The notes under the pieces were generated by a model that saw only the letters and a list, made by a program, of their open reading frames with translations, had not been told where the DNA came from and made no database searches. The position numbers and the translations under genes were made by a program. A stretch of 37,967 nucleotides of DNA from Casimicrobiaceae bacterium (GTDB taxonomy: Bacteria; Pseudomonadota; Gammaproteobacteria; Burkholderiales; Casimicrobiaceae). The stretch lies in contig JANWWI010000024.1 in assembly GCA_025056355.1 (NCBI GenBank), forward strand, positions 1 through 37,967. Reading direction: 5' to 3'. This document shows positions 8,655-17,260 of this stretch, one piece after another. Every line of letters starts with the position of its first letter. Position 1 is the first letter of the stretch.

Positions 8655-8809
8655 GGGTGCGGCGCCTGTTACACTTGAGCCCGGTTCATTCCCTCGGCAT
8701 AGGCTGCGTCGGCGTGTGTGTTCTAAGCGCTGCAGCAATTGAGAGCACCTGTTTCGGGTAGGTGCCCCAAGGTTGCACCGCGCGGCCGGTGCCGAGAACT
8801 CCGCTTCGA

Positions 8810-8884
8810 GGACGGTTAGCTCAGCGGTAGAGCACTGCCTTCACACGGCAGGGGTCGCAGGTTCGAACCCTGCACCGTCCACCA
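8810..8884 (+). tRNA. tRNA-Val (anticodon CAC)
   Basis: A 75-base cloverleaf. Acceptor arms GGACGGT (8810-8816) and ACCGTCC (8874-8880) pair fully, followed by A and an encoded CCA (8882-8884). Anticodon stem CTGCC/GGCAG encloses TTCACAC, giving anticodon CAC for GUG codons. D-arm TAGCTCAGCGGTAGAGC and T-loop GGTTCGAACCC are canonical. The position after ihfA-merR is where many Burkholderiales carry a proline tRNA; here it is a second valine isoacceptor. Phage-derived remnants follow it. Confidence 0.95.
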
Positions 8885-9659
8885 CCGATCATGCGCCAAG
8901 TGCCGCCCGTCATCGGTCATCCCTGAAGCGATCCTTCCTGAGCCGCGCCTGAACGCTGACCTTTCGGTGCAGCTTTGCCGATGTTTCGGTGCTGAAGTTG
9001 CGAGCGGTCGTGATGCTGCCGGTTCTGGAAGGCAAGGCCGATTCGCTGTCGGTCAGCACGCTTCGGGTCGCTGCCGGCGTAGGCCACGGCGTTGCGCGAG
9101 ATCATGGCATTTGAAAAAGGCCACGCGGGCATGCTTGTTGATGGCCACGAACACACCCTTTCATCCGGGGCTCGATCGACCCGGTCACGCCGGTTGCCTC
9201 TGACACGATGAGGCGGCTGATCAAGATGCCCAAGCGTCTCGGGGGTCGATATGCCGCAGAAGTTTCGCCGATGTGGGCTTGTTGCACTGCATGGGCTTAC
9301 CCGGCAACAGCTTGCAGGAGCTTCGGACGCGCTTACAGGACGACGGTTGCCGCGAACACCCCGTCGCCTTTAGGTGAGTGTGACTGGGTCGTTTGGCCGC
9401 TTCGCTCGTCCTGAAAGTCTGGGGCTGGGCGTTAGTTAACTTGCACTCGTCGGTAAGGGGTCGGTTATCGGGACGCTCTATGCATGCGTTGGCCCGAACC
9501 CGTACGTTGACCCGAGGCTCGCGCGTTAGTCGAGGGGCCGAGCGTGCCGAGGGACGGCCGAGCGTGGCGCCTGCTTGCACGATCCGCGGGCGCAGGCGCC
9601 CGAGAGGGCGTGGGTGAGAAGTGGCTTGCCGCCGTTACCGACGGGCGCGGAGGCGATGC
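8885..9659 (+). other. 775-base stretch without a recognisable gene (decayed accessory DNA)
   Basis: Only short, mutually overlapping open frames are present on both strands, with poor composition and no family motif. Taken with the phage remnant just downstream and the tRNA 3' end upstream, this looks like eroded prophage or other mobile DNA. No second copy of the tRNA-Val 3' end was found within the window, so attachment sites cannot be defined. Confidence 0.5.
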
Positions 9660-9764
9660 ATGAGCTCGCCTGCCGCAAAACCTACAGCAAGCGCCGCAAG
9701 ACCGCGCCAAAAGCCGACCAAGGCGAAGAACACGAACAGGACGAAGACCAAGGACGAAAGATAG
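9660..9764 (+). CDS. Small lysine-rich hypothetical peptide in phage remnant
   Basis: A 34-codon frame with a good ribosome-binding site (GGAGG, 9649-9653, six bases before the ATG). The product is rich in Lys, Thr, Ala and Arg and ends KTKDER. It stops three bases before the start of the tape-measure remnant, the spacing expected of phage tail genes. The family is not recognised. On the opposite strand the same DNA encodes a hydrophobic 44-residue frame (9635-9769), so which strand was once coding is uncertain. Confidence 0.3.
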   Translation: MSSPAAKPTASAARPRQKPTKAKNTNRTKTKDER

Positions 9765-9767
9765 ATC

Positions 9768-10447
9768 ATGGCGGACAAAGACTTCACGCTCGCCCAGCGA
9801 ATCGCTGGAGACGCCAAGGAGCCGCTTGCAGCCATTGAGCGCGTGCGATCGAGTGTAGAGGGTCTCAGTGCGCCAACCGAGGTGCTCTCGGCGGTCAAGC
9901 AGGCGCGGTAGACGCTTGGCGTGGCGCGCACAGGGCAATCCGCGCGGAGATCGAAGGGGGGCGCGAGGCGCTTGCCACGCTCAGGAGATTGGGGCAGCCG
10001 ACCAGCGCCGAGTTTGCGCAGGCGGCAGGCCAGACGCGCGAGACGATCGCCGCCCTCAAGGCGGAGATGCGGGGTGTTCCGGGCGCTTCCTCCAGCCTGG
10101 GCACAGCGGCCGCGTCGCTGTCTTGTGCCTTCGCGGCGTTCGGCGCTGCGGTCGGAGGCGGAAAGCTCATCGCCCTGGCCGATGACCTTGCGCGGCTTGA
10201 AGGACGGCTGCGGCTCACCGAGGGCCCGGCAAGCGCGGCGCGCGAGCGGCCCGCGGAGTTGACCGCGGTGGTGCGCCGCACGCGCGTGCCGGTGGCCGAT
10301 GCCTACGCGAAGATGGCCACCTCGCTCCGCGCCGCGGGCGGCTTGACCGCACAGGCAGCCGCGCGAACCTCTGCCCGCGCTACATTCGGATCGCCCGGGG
10401 CGCTCAGGGCTTGGATCCGATCGCGGCAAGCAGGCCGCGGCGCTTGA
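9768..10447 (+). pseudogene. Phage tail tape-measure protein remnant
   Basis: From the ATG at 9768 the frame MADKDFTLAQRIAGDA continues for 47 codons and ends at a TAG (9909-9911). A related reading resumes in another frame near 9940 (AIRAEIEGGREALATLRRLG) and runs to about 10360. It includes a Gly/Ala-rich hydrophobic stretch and then LARLEGRLRLTEG, AELTAVVRRTRVPVADAYAKM and ATSLRAAGGLTAQAA. That order (xxLxxRLxLxT, then T/R-RxPVAD-xYAKxAxSxRxxG) is typical of the N-terminal part of tape-measure proteins of tailed phages. Full proteins usually exceed 600 residues; the remainder is missing. At least one frame break plus truncation means it is not functional. Confidence 0.55.
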
Positions 10448-10511
10448 ACGCTTCCTGTGGCCGGCGCCACTCGGCTTGGTGGCGGTGGGTTCGCGAGAGG
10501 GCAAGGTTTTT

Positions 10512-11210
10512 TTAGCCCAACGTCCTACCGAAAAAACGCATCGTCCGATCCCAAGCGATCGTGGCCCATGCGGCGTCGTATTGCGTGAGCGCGATGCGCT
10601 GTGGGCCTTGCGCGGTCTCGTTAGCAAAGGCATGGTGCGCCAAATAGCGGTAGCCGCGGTAGTTGACACCGGCAGCGCGGAGCTTGGCTTCAAGCTCATC
10701 GACCGTGGCGATCGGGAAGGGTTGATCCTGCTCCGCCCAGTGCGCGATCAGGGGGGCCTTGATCTTGGTGGCATCAACGAAGTCAAGAGGCGGGTAGCCG
10801 TACCAAACACAGCCGGCATCTGCCTCGGGCGCCATCATGAGCGTCAGTAGGGTGAGGGCGCCGCCCATGCAAAAGCCTGTCACGCCGACCTTCGGGTGTG
10901 AGGCCTTCAAGTGCTGCACGGCCCCGCGCACATCCTGCGCGGCCGCTTGACCAAAGTCGAGTCCGCTCATGAGATGGTGAGCCTCTTCGGCCTCCACCGT
11001 GCTTTTTCCACGGTAGAGATCGGGGACCAGGGCGGTGTAGCCCGCTTGAGCCAGTTTGATGGCCACGCCCAGGATTTGGTCGTTGACGCCCCACCACTCC
11101 TGGATGACGACCACCGCCGGACCACCCGGCTCGCCTTCAGCGAGAAAACCCGGCACCTCCCCGCCGTCGGGCCGTCGGAATTGGATGTTGCGCGTTGCGA
11201 TTTTGCCCAT
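10512..11210 (-). CDS. Dienelactone hydrolase family protein
   Basis: Alpha/beta hydrolase of 232 residues. The triad can be placed: nucleophile C114 in GFCMGG, Asp162 in AEQDQPFP and His193 in HHAFAN, with the early QEWWGVND segment of this family. Dienelactone hydrolases open the lactone ring of chloroaromatic breakdown intermediates, but many chromosomal paralogues have unknown ester or lactone substrates, and no aromatic degradation genes lie nearby. ATG at 11210 is chosen because GGAGGA lies seven bases upstream; a GTG 15 bases earlier overlaps that site. Stands alone, divergent from tyrS and adjoining the phage remnant. Confidence 0.88.
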   Translation of the reverse strand: MGKIATRNIQFRRPDGGEVPGFLAEGEPGGPAVVVIQEWWGVNDQILGVAIKLAQAGYTALVPDLYRGKSTVEAEEAHHLMSGLDFGQAAAQDVRGAVQHLKASHPKVGVTGFCMGGALTLLTLMMAPEADAGCVWYGYPPLDFVDATKIKAPLIAHWAEQDQPFPIATVDELEAKLRAAGVNYRGYRYLAHHAFANETAQGPQRIALTQYDAAWATIAWDRTMRFFGRTLG

Positions 11211-11295
11211 CGTTTTGTCCTCCACAAGGTTGTGCGGTTGATGCCTAGAATGAATCGATCAGCCGCTGATTTTGACGCCGTTGGACGTCGTGCTC

Positions 11296-12582
11296 ATGTC
11301 CGATTTCCCGAATCACATTCTCGATGAGCTCGCTTGGCGCGGGCTCATCCATCAAAGCACAGACCAGAGCGAACTGGCCGCGCACCTGCGGGAGCCCCGG
11401 ACGCTTTACTGCGGGTTCGACCCGACCGCGCCGTCGTTGCACGTGGGGCATTTTCTGCCGCTCATGATGCTGAGGCGCTTCCAGCGTTTCGGCCACACTC
11501 CGATTGCGGTCGTTGGCGGGGCCACAGGTATGATCGGCGATCCCTCGGGCAAGAGCGAGGAGCGCAATCTGCTCACGCAAGAGGAGCTTGCCCGAAACAT
11601 CGAGGGTCTGCGCGCTCAGATGCAGCGCTTTCTTGACTTTTCCGGCACAAACGGGGCGAAACTCGTGAACAACTACGACTGGACAGCCCCGTATCGCTAT
11701 CTCGACTTTCTGCGCGACATCGGCAAGCACGTGTCGGTGAATGCGATGATGGCCAAAGAATCGGTCAAAGCGCGGCTCGAGCGGCCGGAATCGGGGATCA
11801 GTTACACCGAATTCAGCTACCAGCTGCTGCAGGCTTTTGATTTCGCCGAACTCTACCGTCGCTACGGCTGCACACTGCAGATCGGCGGCAGCGACCAGTG
11901 GGGCAACATCACCGCGGGCATTGACCTCGGCCGGCGTCTGCACGGCGCGCAACTCTACGGGTTGACCTGTCCCCTGCTGACCACCAGCGATGGCAAGAAG
12001 ATGGGCAAGACCGAGCGCGGTGCGCTTTGGCTCGACCCGGCGCGGACCTCGGCGTACGCCTTCTACCAATACTGGATCAACGTCGCCGATGCCGATGTCG
12101 GGATGTGCCTGCGTTATCTCACGGAGCTTCCACGCCGTGAGATCGAGGCGCTCGAAGCCGCGCAACAAGAGCGCCCCGAGGAGCGTCCGGCGCAGAAAGC
12201 GCTTGCGCGTTGGCTCACGCAGTTCGTGCACGGCGCGGGCGGCTTGGCGGCGGCTGAGCGAGCAACCGCCATTCTGTTCGGCGCCCAGATCGAGCAGTTC
12301 AGCGACGCCGAGCTGCTGGAAATCTTCGCCGATGTCCCAAGCGCCCAGCTCACCGGCGCTGAGTGGCAGAAGGGCGTCAGCATCGTCGATGCCCTCGTAC
12401 GTACCGGTCTTGCGGCAAGCAAGGGGGAAGGGCGCCGGGCGATCCAGGGCGGCGCGGTGGCGCTCAACAACCGCCGGGTCGACGCAGACCGAATGCTTGC
12501 AGACAGCGACCGCGCGAGCGAAAGCGTCATCGTGCTACGAAGCGGCAAGAAGCGCTACGCGTTACTTCGAATCAACCGCTGA
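11296..12582 (+). CDS. tyrS: Tyrosyl-tRNA synthetase
   Basis: Class I synthetase of 428 residues charging tRNA-Tyr. The HIGH signature is H49-VG-H52 in PSLHVGH, the KMSKS loop is K235-MGK-T239, and tyrosine recognition elements YTEFSYQLLQA and QIGGSDQWGNI are present. The C-terminal S4-like RNA-binding domain (about 360-428) contains GEGRRAIQGGAVALNNRRV. The ATG at 11296 is preferred over an in-frame TTG 24 bases earlier because it gives the family-like start. The TyrS subclass with HVGH and KMGKT is common in proteobacteria. Followed by 223 bases with no gene, which contain a GGTCCGG/CCGGACC inverted repeat of unknown meaning. Confidence 0.96.
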   Translation: MSDFPNHILDELAWRGLIHQSTDQSELAAHLREPRTLYCGFDPTAPSLHVGHFLPLMMLRRFQRFGHTPIAVVGGATGMIGDPSGKSEERNLLTQEELARNIEGLRAQMQRFLDFSGTNGAKLVNNYDWTAPYRYLDFLRDIGKHVSVNAMMAKESVKARLERPESGISYTEFSYQLLQAFDFAELYRRYGCTLQIGGSDQWGNITAGIDLGRRLHGAQLYGLTCPLLTTSDGKKMGKTERGALWLDPARTSAYAFYQYWINVADADVGMCLRYLTELPRREIEALEAAQQERPEERPAQKALARWLTQFVHGAGGLAAAERATAILFGAQIEQFSDAELLEIFADVPSAQLTGAEWQKGVSIVDALVRTGLAASKGEGRRAIQGGAVALNNRRVDADRMLADSDRASESVIVLRSGKKRYALLRINR

Positions 12583-12805
12583 GGGTTTCAACCCGCTGTT
12601 CTGCGTGCGGCTCTGTCACGAACCGTGCGACCCAACGATGATCGGGGTTGGATTGATCTCGGCGCGCACGGGCCCGGTCCGCCTTGAGCGCTCAGGGTTC
12701 GCCGGTCCGGACAAGCCCAGCGTGGCTGGTGGCTGCCTGGATCGGGTCCCCGGACCGCGCTCCGTTCGGACGATCCGAGACGCGCCGGGGCCGCGTGAAC
12801 GAGCG

Positions 12806-14242
12806 TCACAACGCTTCGGCTGCGTAGTCGGCAAGGCGCGAGCGCTCGCCACGCTGAAGGGTGACGTGCCCGGCGTGTGCCCACCCCTTGAAGCGATCCA
12901 CGACGTAGGTGAGCCCTGAAGAGCCCTCGGTGAGATAGGGTGTGTCAATTTGGGCGATGTTGCCGAGGCAGATGACCTTGGTGCCGGGGCCGGCCCGAGT
13001 GATCAACGTCTTCATCTGCTTAGGCGTTAGGTTTTGCGCCTCGTCGATGATCAAAAACTTGTTCAAAAACGTTCGACCGCGCATGAAGTTGAGACTGCGC
13101 ACCTTGATGCGTGCGCGGATCAGATCGCTGCTGGCGAGTCGTCCCCAGTCGCCCGCCTCGCTCGCATGTCCCATTAGGACATCGAGGTTGTCATCGAGTG
13201 CGCCCATCCATGGGGCCATTTTTTCTTCCTCGGTGCCGGGCAGAAAACCGATGTCCTCGCCAACCGGGACGGTGACCCGCGTCATAATGATTTCGTTGTA
13301 GAGCTTTTGTTCGAGCGTGAGCTGTAAGCCGGCGGCCAACGCGAGCAGGGTTTTCCCCGTGCCGGCTTGACCGACCAAGGTCACGAAGTCGACCTCGGGA
13401 TTCATGAGCAGATTGAAGGCAAAATTCTGCTCGCGATTGCGCGCGGTAATGCCCCAGACCGCGTTTTTGTGATGGCCGTAATCGCGCAAGGTGGCAAGCG
13501 TTGCGGTCTTGCCCTCGAGGGCGACGACTCGGGCATAGAAGGGCTTGTCCGCTTCGCTATAGACGAACTCGTTGAGCACAAAATCGCGAACGAGCGGCCC
13601 GGCGATTCGATAGAAGTGCGTTCCGCCCTGTTGCCAGCTCTCAACGCCCTTGCCGTGCGTTTCCCAGAAGTCGTCGGGCAGTTCGAGCGCGCCTGAGTAG
13701 AGCAGCTCGGTGTCTTCAAGGACTTTGTCATTGAAATAGTCTTCGGCCTCTAAATTGAGTGCCCGTGCCTTGATGCGCATGTTGATGTCTTTCGACACGA
13801 GCACGACCTGGCGCTTTGGAAAGCGTCTCTTCAGGTGCAGGCAGACTGCGAGAATTTCGTTGTCCGCTTTTCCGGCGGCGAATGAGTCGGGCAGCGTGAC
13901 CGATAGCGCCTCGGTTTGCAGAAACAGTCGACCCGTGGCCGCCCCGCCCGTGTGCGGGCCAAGCGGGATGCCCTCATCGATCCCATTGGAAAAATCCCCC
14001 ACGATTTGATCGATCAGACGCGACGCTTGACGCGCGTTGCGATTGACTTCTTGCGTGCCTTTCTTGTAGTGATCGAGTTCTTCGAGCGTGCAGATCGGGA
14101 GGAATAAGTCATGTTCCTCGAAGCGATGCACCGAAGTCGGGTCGTGCAAGAGCACGTTTGTATCGAGGACGAACAGCTTGGGCGCGGGAGGATGAGGTTT
14201 GACCGGACGTGCCCGGGGAGGCACCGGAGGTTTCGGTGTCAT
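12806..14242 (-). CDS. PIN domain-PhoH family ATPase (PhoH2 type)
   Basis: A 478-residue two-domain protein. The N-terminal PIN nuclease domain (about 20-165) keeps acidic residues D27 (FVLDTNVLLHD), D127 (KADNEI) and D152 (SKDINMR). The C-terminal PhoH domain (about 265-478) has Walker A GQAGTGKT with K297 and Walker B IIDEAQ with D400-E401. PIN-PhoH (PhoH2) proteins have been described as RNA-unwinding nucleases, toxins in some actinobacteria; in betaproteobacteria they are usually single genes without an antitoxin, and no antitoxin-like gene is adjacent here. The ATG at 14242 is preferred: the frame is open further upstream to 14506, but that part is Arg/Pro-rich without family similarity. 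Confidence 0.92.
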   Translation of the reverse strand: MTPKPPVPPRARPVKPHPPAPKLFVLDTNVLLHDPTSVHRFEEHDLFLPICTLEELDHYKKGTQEVNRNARQASRLIDQIVGDFSNGIDEGIPLGPHTGGAATGRLFLQTEALSVTLPDSFAAGKADNEILAVCLHLKRRFPKRQVVLVSKDINMRIKARALNLEAEDYFNDKVLEDTELLYSGALELPDDFWETHGKGVESWQQGGTHFYRIAGPLVRDFVLNEFVYSEADKPFYARVVALEGKTATLATLRDYGHHKNAVWGITARNREQNFAFNLLMNPEVDFVTLVGQAGTGKTLLALAAGLQLTLEQKLYNEIIMTRVTVPVGEDIGFLPGTEEEKMAPWMGALDDNLDVLMGHASEAGDWGRLASSDLIRARIKVRSLNFMRGRTFLNKFLIIDEAQNLTPKQMKTLITRAGPGTKVICLGNIAQIDTPYLTEGSSGLTYVVDRFKGWAHAGHVTLQRGERSRLADYAAEAL

Positions 14243-14731
14243 GACTGCGGCGGGCTTACAGCAAGCAATGAAATGAAGCGGAAAAACTTGCAATGCCCGA
14301 CGGTCGACCCGTTGGCGGGTGAGGAAACCTCTGCATAAACGCGCGGGCCGAATGAGGAGCTTTTCGCATGATCGCTTGCGACGCGGCTGTCCGTCAGACA
14401 GGGTTTGTCGCAAGCGGCTCTTCGCGCTCGATCGGGCTTGAGATGCATGAGGCAGGGGGACTCTGATCGGCCACCCGCGCAGGAAGGGGCCGCTCGGTGA
14501 GGGCATCCGCGCGTCTCATCGGGCGCATCCGGAGCTTTTGCGACTGAACGCGCTCGCCACGGGTGTCGGGCATGGCATAAATGTAGCGATATCGCGCGGC
14601 AAACGAACGTGGCAGGATTGGGATTGCTCACGGGGGCCACCGCCGCGGCGCTCAAGCCGAATCGGTTGAGCGCCAACCGTGAGAGCAAGCATGGCGGGGT
14701 ATCGCATGCGGCGGTGATACAACCTTCGGCT
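14243..14731. other. Divergent intergenic region, phoH2 to thiL
   Basis: 489 bases separate the starts of two divergent genes. No convincing coding sequence is present. The notable element is a long two-part hairpin at 14374-14415. Promoters for both directions must lie here, but no strong -35/-10 pair stands out. No TPP riboswitch-like sequence was recognised before thiL. Confidence 0.4.
14374..14415. repeat. Two-part inverted repeat (hairpin) between phoH2 and thiL
   Basis: Outer arms GCTTGCGAC (14374-14382) and GTCGCAAGC (14407-14415) pair over nine bases. Inside them, CTGTC (14387-14391) pairs with GACAG (14397-14401) around a five-base loop. The total is 14 base pairs with one near-symmetric internal loop of four and five bases. 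No T-tract follows on either side, so it is not a normal intrinsic terminator. It could be an RNA element or an operator. Confidence 0.5.
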
Positions 14732-15748
14732 GTGACGGAATTCGAGCTGATCAGTCGCTATTTTTTGAAACCGGCTTCGTCGGCCCTGCTTGGCAGCGGT
14801 GATGACGCAGCCATCGTTGCGCCGCGGCCCGGTCATGCTTTCGTCGTGACCACAGACAGTCTCATCGAGGGGCGCCACTTTCTGCCCGGGCTGGCACCGG
14901 AGCGTCTGGCCGAGCGGCTCGTGGCGGTCAATCTTTCCGATCTTGCAGCGATGGGGGCGCGGCCACGATACGCGCTTCTAAGCCTTACGCTCCCTCAGGC
15001 CGAGGAGGCTTGGGTTGCGCCGTTTTCGGCCGCCTTGTATGCCGCGCTTGCCGCGCACGAGGTCGAACTGATCGGCGGCAACACGACGCGGGGCGAGCTC
15101 AGTGTGAGCCTCGTGGCGATCGGCGAAGTGCCGCTTCGGGCGGGTCGTCCCGATGCGCTCCTGCGCTCGGGCGCCAAGCCCGGCGACGAGCTTTGGGTGA
15201 GCGGCCCCCTGGGTGCGGCGGGGTGGGCATGCCTGTCGTTGACCGGACGAATCGCTGAGTCCGCCTCGATGGTCGAAATCGAGCGGTACGAGCGACCGGT
15301 CGCGCGCGTGGCGCTTGGACTTGCCTTGCGGGGTGTTGCGAGCGCCGCGATCGACATTTCGGATGGTCTTGTGAGTGAGGCTAAGCATCTCGCGCAAGCT
15401 TCGGGCGTCGACATCGAAATCGATGCGGCGCGGATTCCGACCGAGCTCAGCGCACGATTAGCCGATCCGAAACAAGCACCAATTGCCTGGCATTGCGTGC
15501 TTGCCACGGGCGATGCCTACGAGTTACTGTTTACGGCTCCGCGAGGCGCGCGAGCCCGAGTTGAAGCGCTACTTGCCAAGCATTCGCCCGCCGGAGCGCG
15601 CATCGGGCGAGTCCTTGCACCGCGTGCGGCTCAGCCCAGCGTGCGCGTGCTTGATGCAAGCGCTCGGGAATTTGCGGGCGTTTGGATGGGCTGGGATCAC
15701 TTCGCGCCGCAAGCGAGGGAGCCTTTGTCGGGAGCCTCGCCACGATGA
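14732..15748 (+). CDS. thiL: Thiamine-monophosphate kinase
   Basis: Phosphorylates thiamine monophosphate to thiamine diphosphate, the last step of cofactor synthesis. With GTG at 14732 the protein has 338 residues and starts TEFELISRYF, the usual ThiL beginning. Visible marks are LGSGDDAAIV, TTDSLIEGRHF, NLSDLAAMGARPRYALLSL, the Gly-rich LIGGNTTRGELS, AIDISDGLVSEAKHLA and LATGDAYELLFTAP. The frame is open further upstream, with a possible start at 14609, but that segment has no family similarity. Its stop overlaps the next start (ATGA at 15745-15748). First gene of an overlapping six-gene run. Confidence 0.92.
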   Translation: MTEFELISRYFLKPASSALLGSGDDAAIVAPRPGHAFVVTTDSLIEGRHFLPGLAPERLAERLVAVNLSDLAAMGARPRYALLSLTLPQAEEAWVAPFSAALYAALAAHEVELIGGNTTRGELSVSLVAIGEVPLRAGRPDALLRSGAKPGDELWVSGPLGAAGWACLSLTGRIAESASMVEIERYERPVARVALGLALRGVASAAIDISDGLVSEAKHLAQASGVDIEIDAARIPTELSARLADPKQAPIAWHCVLATGDAYELLFTAPRGARARVEALLAKHSPAGARIGRVLAPRAAQPSVRVLDASAREFAGVWMGWDHFAPQAREPLSGASPR

Positions 15749-16251
15749 GGGCCGAAACGGTCGGCGGGAGCCAAGCGGTCCCGACGCTTCGCTTCATGTT
15801 GTCGCATCCGGCGCATTGTTTGTCGCTCGGCTTCGGCGCGGGCTTGATTCCGTTCGCACCGGGCACGTGGGGCGCCTTGCTGGGGCTTGTCCTCGCGCGA
15901 TGGGGGCAGCCGGTGGTCGGCGATCTTGCCTTCATGGCCTGCCTGGCCGTGGCCTTCGTGCTCGGCGTCTGGGCAACACGCATCACCGAGCGAGCGCTTG
16001 GCGAGCATGACCATCCCGCGATCGTGTGGGACGAGATCGTGGCGATGGCCTTCGTGGCAGCGATCGTGAACGGATCCTTAGCTGCGCAAGCGGTGTTGTT
16101 TTTGCTTTTTCGGCTGTTCGACATCGTAAAACCCGGTCCCGTGGGCTGGGCGGATCGGCGCTTCGATGGCGGCTGGGGTGTGATGTTCGACGATGCCGTG
16201 GCCGCGGGACTGACCCTGTTTTTGGCTGCCGTGGTGGTTCGGCTATGGTGA
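15745..16251 (+). CDS. pgpA: Phosphatidylglycerophosphatase A
   Basis: Inner-membrane enzyme removing phosphate from phosphatidylglycerol phosphate in phospholipid synthesis; 168 residues. Family marks are GFGAGLIPFAPGTWGALLG, DHPAIVWDEIVAMAF, FRLFDIVKPGPVGWADRR and GGWGVMFDDAVAA, with three or four hydrophobic segments. The ATG sits in a four-base overlap with the thiL stop, and thiL-pgpA is a common pair in proteobacteria. The end overlaps pncC by seven bases. Confidence 0.94.
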   Translation: MRAETVGGSQAVPTLRFMLSHPAHCLSLGFGAGLIPFAPGTWGALLGLVLARWGQPVVGDLAFMACLAVAFVLGVWATRITERALGEHDHPAIVWDEIVAMAFVAAIVNGSLAAQAVLFLLFRLFDIVKPGPVGWADRRFDGGWGVMFDDAVAAGLTLFLAAVVVRLW

Positions 16252-16766
16252 ATGAGCCGCTCTCTGCACTCGCCCATCGGCTCGGGGAGTGCTGTCTTGC
16301 GCGCGGCATCGTGCTTGCCGGCGCGGAGAGCTGCACCGGAGGCTGGATCGCCACGGCCATTACGACCGTAGCGGGTTCGTCGCAGTGGTTCGATCGGGCC
16401 TACGTGACGTACAGCAATGCGGCAAAAGTCGAATCGCTCGGCGTGTCAGCACACACGTTGGAGACTTTTGGCGCGGTCAGCGAGGAAACCGCGCGAGAGA
16501 TGGCACTGGGCGTGTTGGCTCGCGCGAGCGCGCATCTGACGTACGCGGTGACGGGCATTGCCGGACCGACGGGTGGATCGGCGGTCAAACCGGTCGGATT
16601 GGTGTGTTTTGCGTTCGCGGCACGCGGTTTTGGGGCAGCGAGTCGCCAAACGAGGCTTGAGTCGTTCCAGCGACACTTTACGGGTGACCGCACCGGCGTG
16701 CGCGCGCAAGCGGTGGCCTTTGCGCTTGAGCGCTTGCTGGTGCTTGCGGAACAATCGAGCGCATGA
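16245..16766 (+). CDS. pncC: Nicotinamide-nucleotide amidase (stand-alone CinA C-terminal domain)
   Basis: A 173-residue protein of the CinA C-terminal type, which hydrolyses nicotinamide mononucleotide to nicotinate mononucleotide and ammonia in the pyridine-nucleotide salvage cycle. The signature [13 protein letters not shown] carries the catalytic Ser-containing motif; [29 protein letters not shown] and [12 protein letters not shown] follow as expected. The N-terminal molybdopterin-like half of full CinA is absent, as in many betaproteobacteria. Start at 16245 overlaps pgpA; its own stop overlaps nrdR (ATGA, 16763-16766). Confidence 0.92.
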   Translation: MVNEPLSALAHRLGECCLARGIVLAGAESCTGGWIATAITTVAGSSQWFDRAYVTYSNAAKVESLGVSAHTLETFGAVSEETAREMALGVLARASAHLTYAVTGIAGPTGGSAVKPVGLVCFAFAARGFGAASRQTRLESFQRHFTGDRTGVRAQAVAFALERLLVLAEQSSA

Positions 16767-17260
16767 AGTGTCCATATTGCGGTTGGTCGGAGACGCAGGT
16801 CGTCGATTCACGGGTCTCGGAATCGGGCGATGCGATCCGGCGACGACGACGCTGTGGCCAGTGTGGCAAACGCTTTACGACCTTCGAAACGGTCGAGATG
16901 CGCTTGCCGCAAGTGGTCAAGCAAAACGGGACACGCGTCGATTTCAGCATCGAGAAGATTCGCGCCGGATTCAACAAGGCCCTGCACAAGCGCTTTGTGC
17001 CGACCGAGTACGTCGATCAGGCGATCTCGCGCATCGTGGCGCAGATCCATGCTCGCGGTGAACGCGAAATCTCTTCCCGGGAGATCGGCGAAATGGTGAT
17101 GGCCGAGCTCTATAAACTCGACAAAGTCGGCTATATCCGCTTTGCGTCCGTCTATCGCGCGTTTTCGGATGTTGAGGATTTCCGCAGCATGCTGCACGAG
17201 GTCGACCAGCGCAGCACAGGCCGCAAGCGCGGCAGAAGCCCCTCGCGCAAGGGAGGCTGA
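16763..17260 (+). CDS. nrdR: Transcriptional repressor NrdR
   Basis: Zinc-ribbon, ATP-cone repressor of ribonucleotide reductase genes; 165 residues. Zinc ligands are C3, C6 (MKCPYCG) and C31, C34 (CGQCGKRF). The ATP-cone follows (about 49-139) with [30 protein letters not shown] and [19 protein letters not shown]. The C-terminal tail is basic. It is linked to ribD in many proteobacteria; here the nrdR stop and ribD start share one base (17260), so the two are translationally coupled. In many betaproteobacteria glyA precedes nrdR; here pncC does instead. Confidence 0.96.
   Translation: MKCPYCGWSETQVVDSRVSESGDAIRRRRRCGQCGKRFTTFETVEMRLPQVVKQNGTRVDFSIEKIRAGFNKALHKRFVPTEYVDQAISRIVAQIHARGEREISSREIGEMVMAELYKLDKVGYIRFASVYRAFSDVEDFRSMLHEVDQRSTGRKRGRSPSRKGG

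Noticed and set aside
8860-10511. Attachment-site repeat of the tRNA-Val(CAC) 3' end
   Set aside because: No second copy of the T-arm and acceptor sequence was seen downstream within the window.
9635-10699. Long minus-strand frame opposite the tape-measure remnant and the dienelactone hydrolase gene
   Set aside because: It overlaps real coding sequence on the other frames, has Arg/Ser/Ala-rich composition and no motif except the short hydrophobic end discussed separately.
11245-12231. Minus-strand frame of 328 codons opposite tyrS
   Set aside because: Mirror frame of a high-G+C gene with a certain identity; no family motif.
14243-14506. 88-codon N-terminal extension of the PIN-PhoH protein
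   Set aside because: Arg/Pro-rich, unlike the family; ATG 14242 lies just before the PIN domain.
14609-14731. 41-codon N-terminal extension of ThiL
   Set aside because: No similarity to ThiL starts; GTG 14732 precedes the typical TEFELISRYF.
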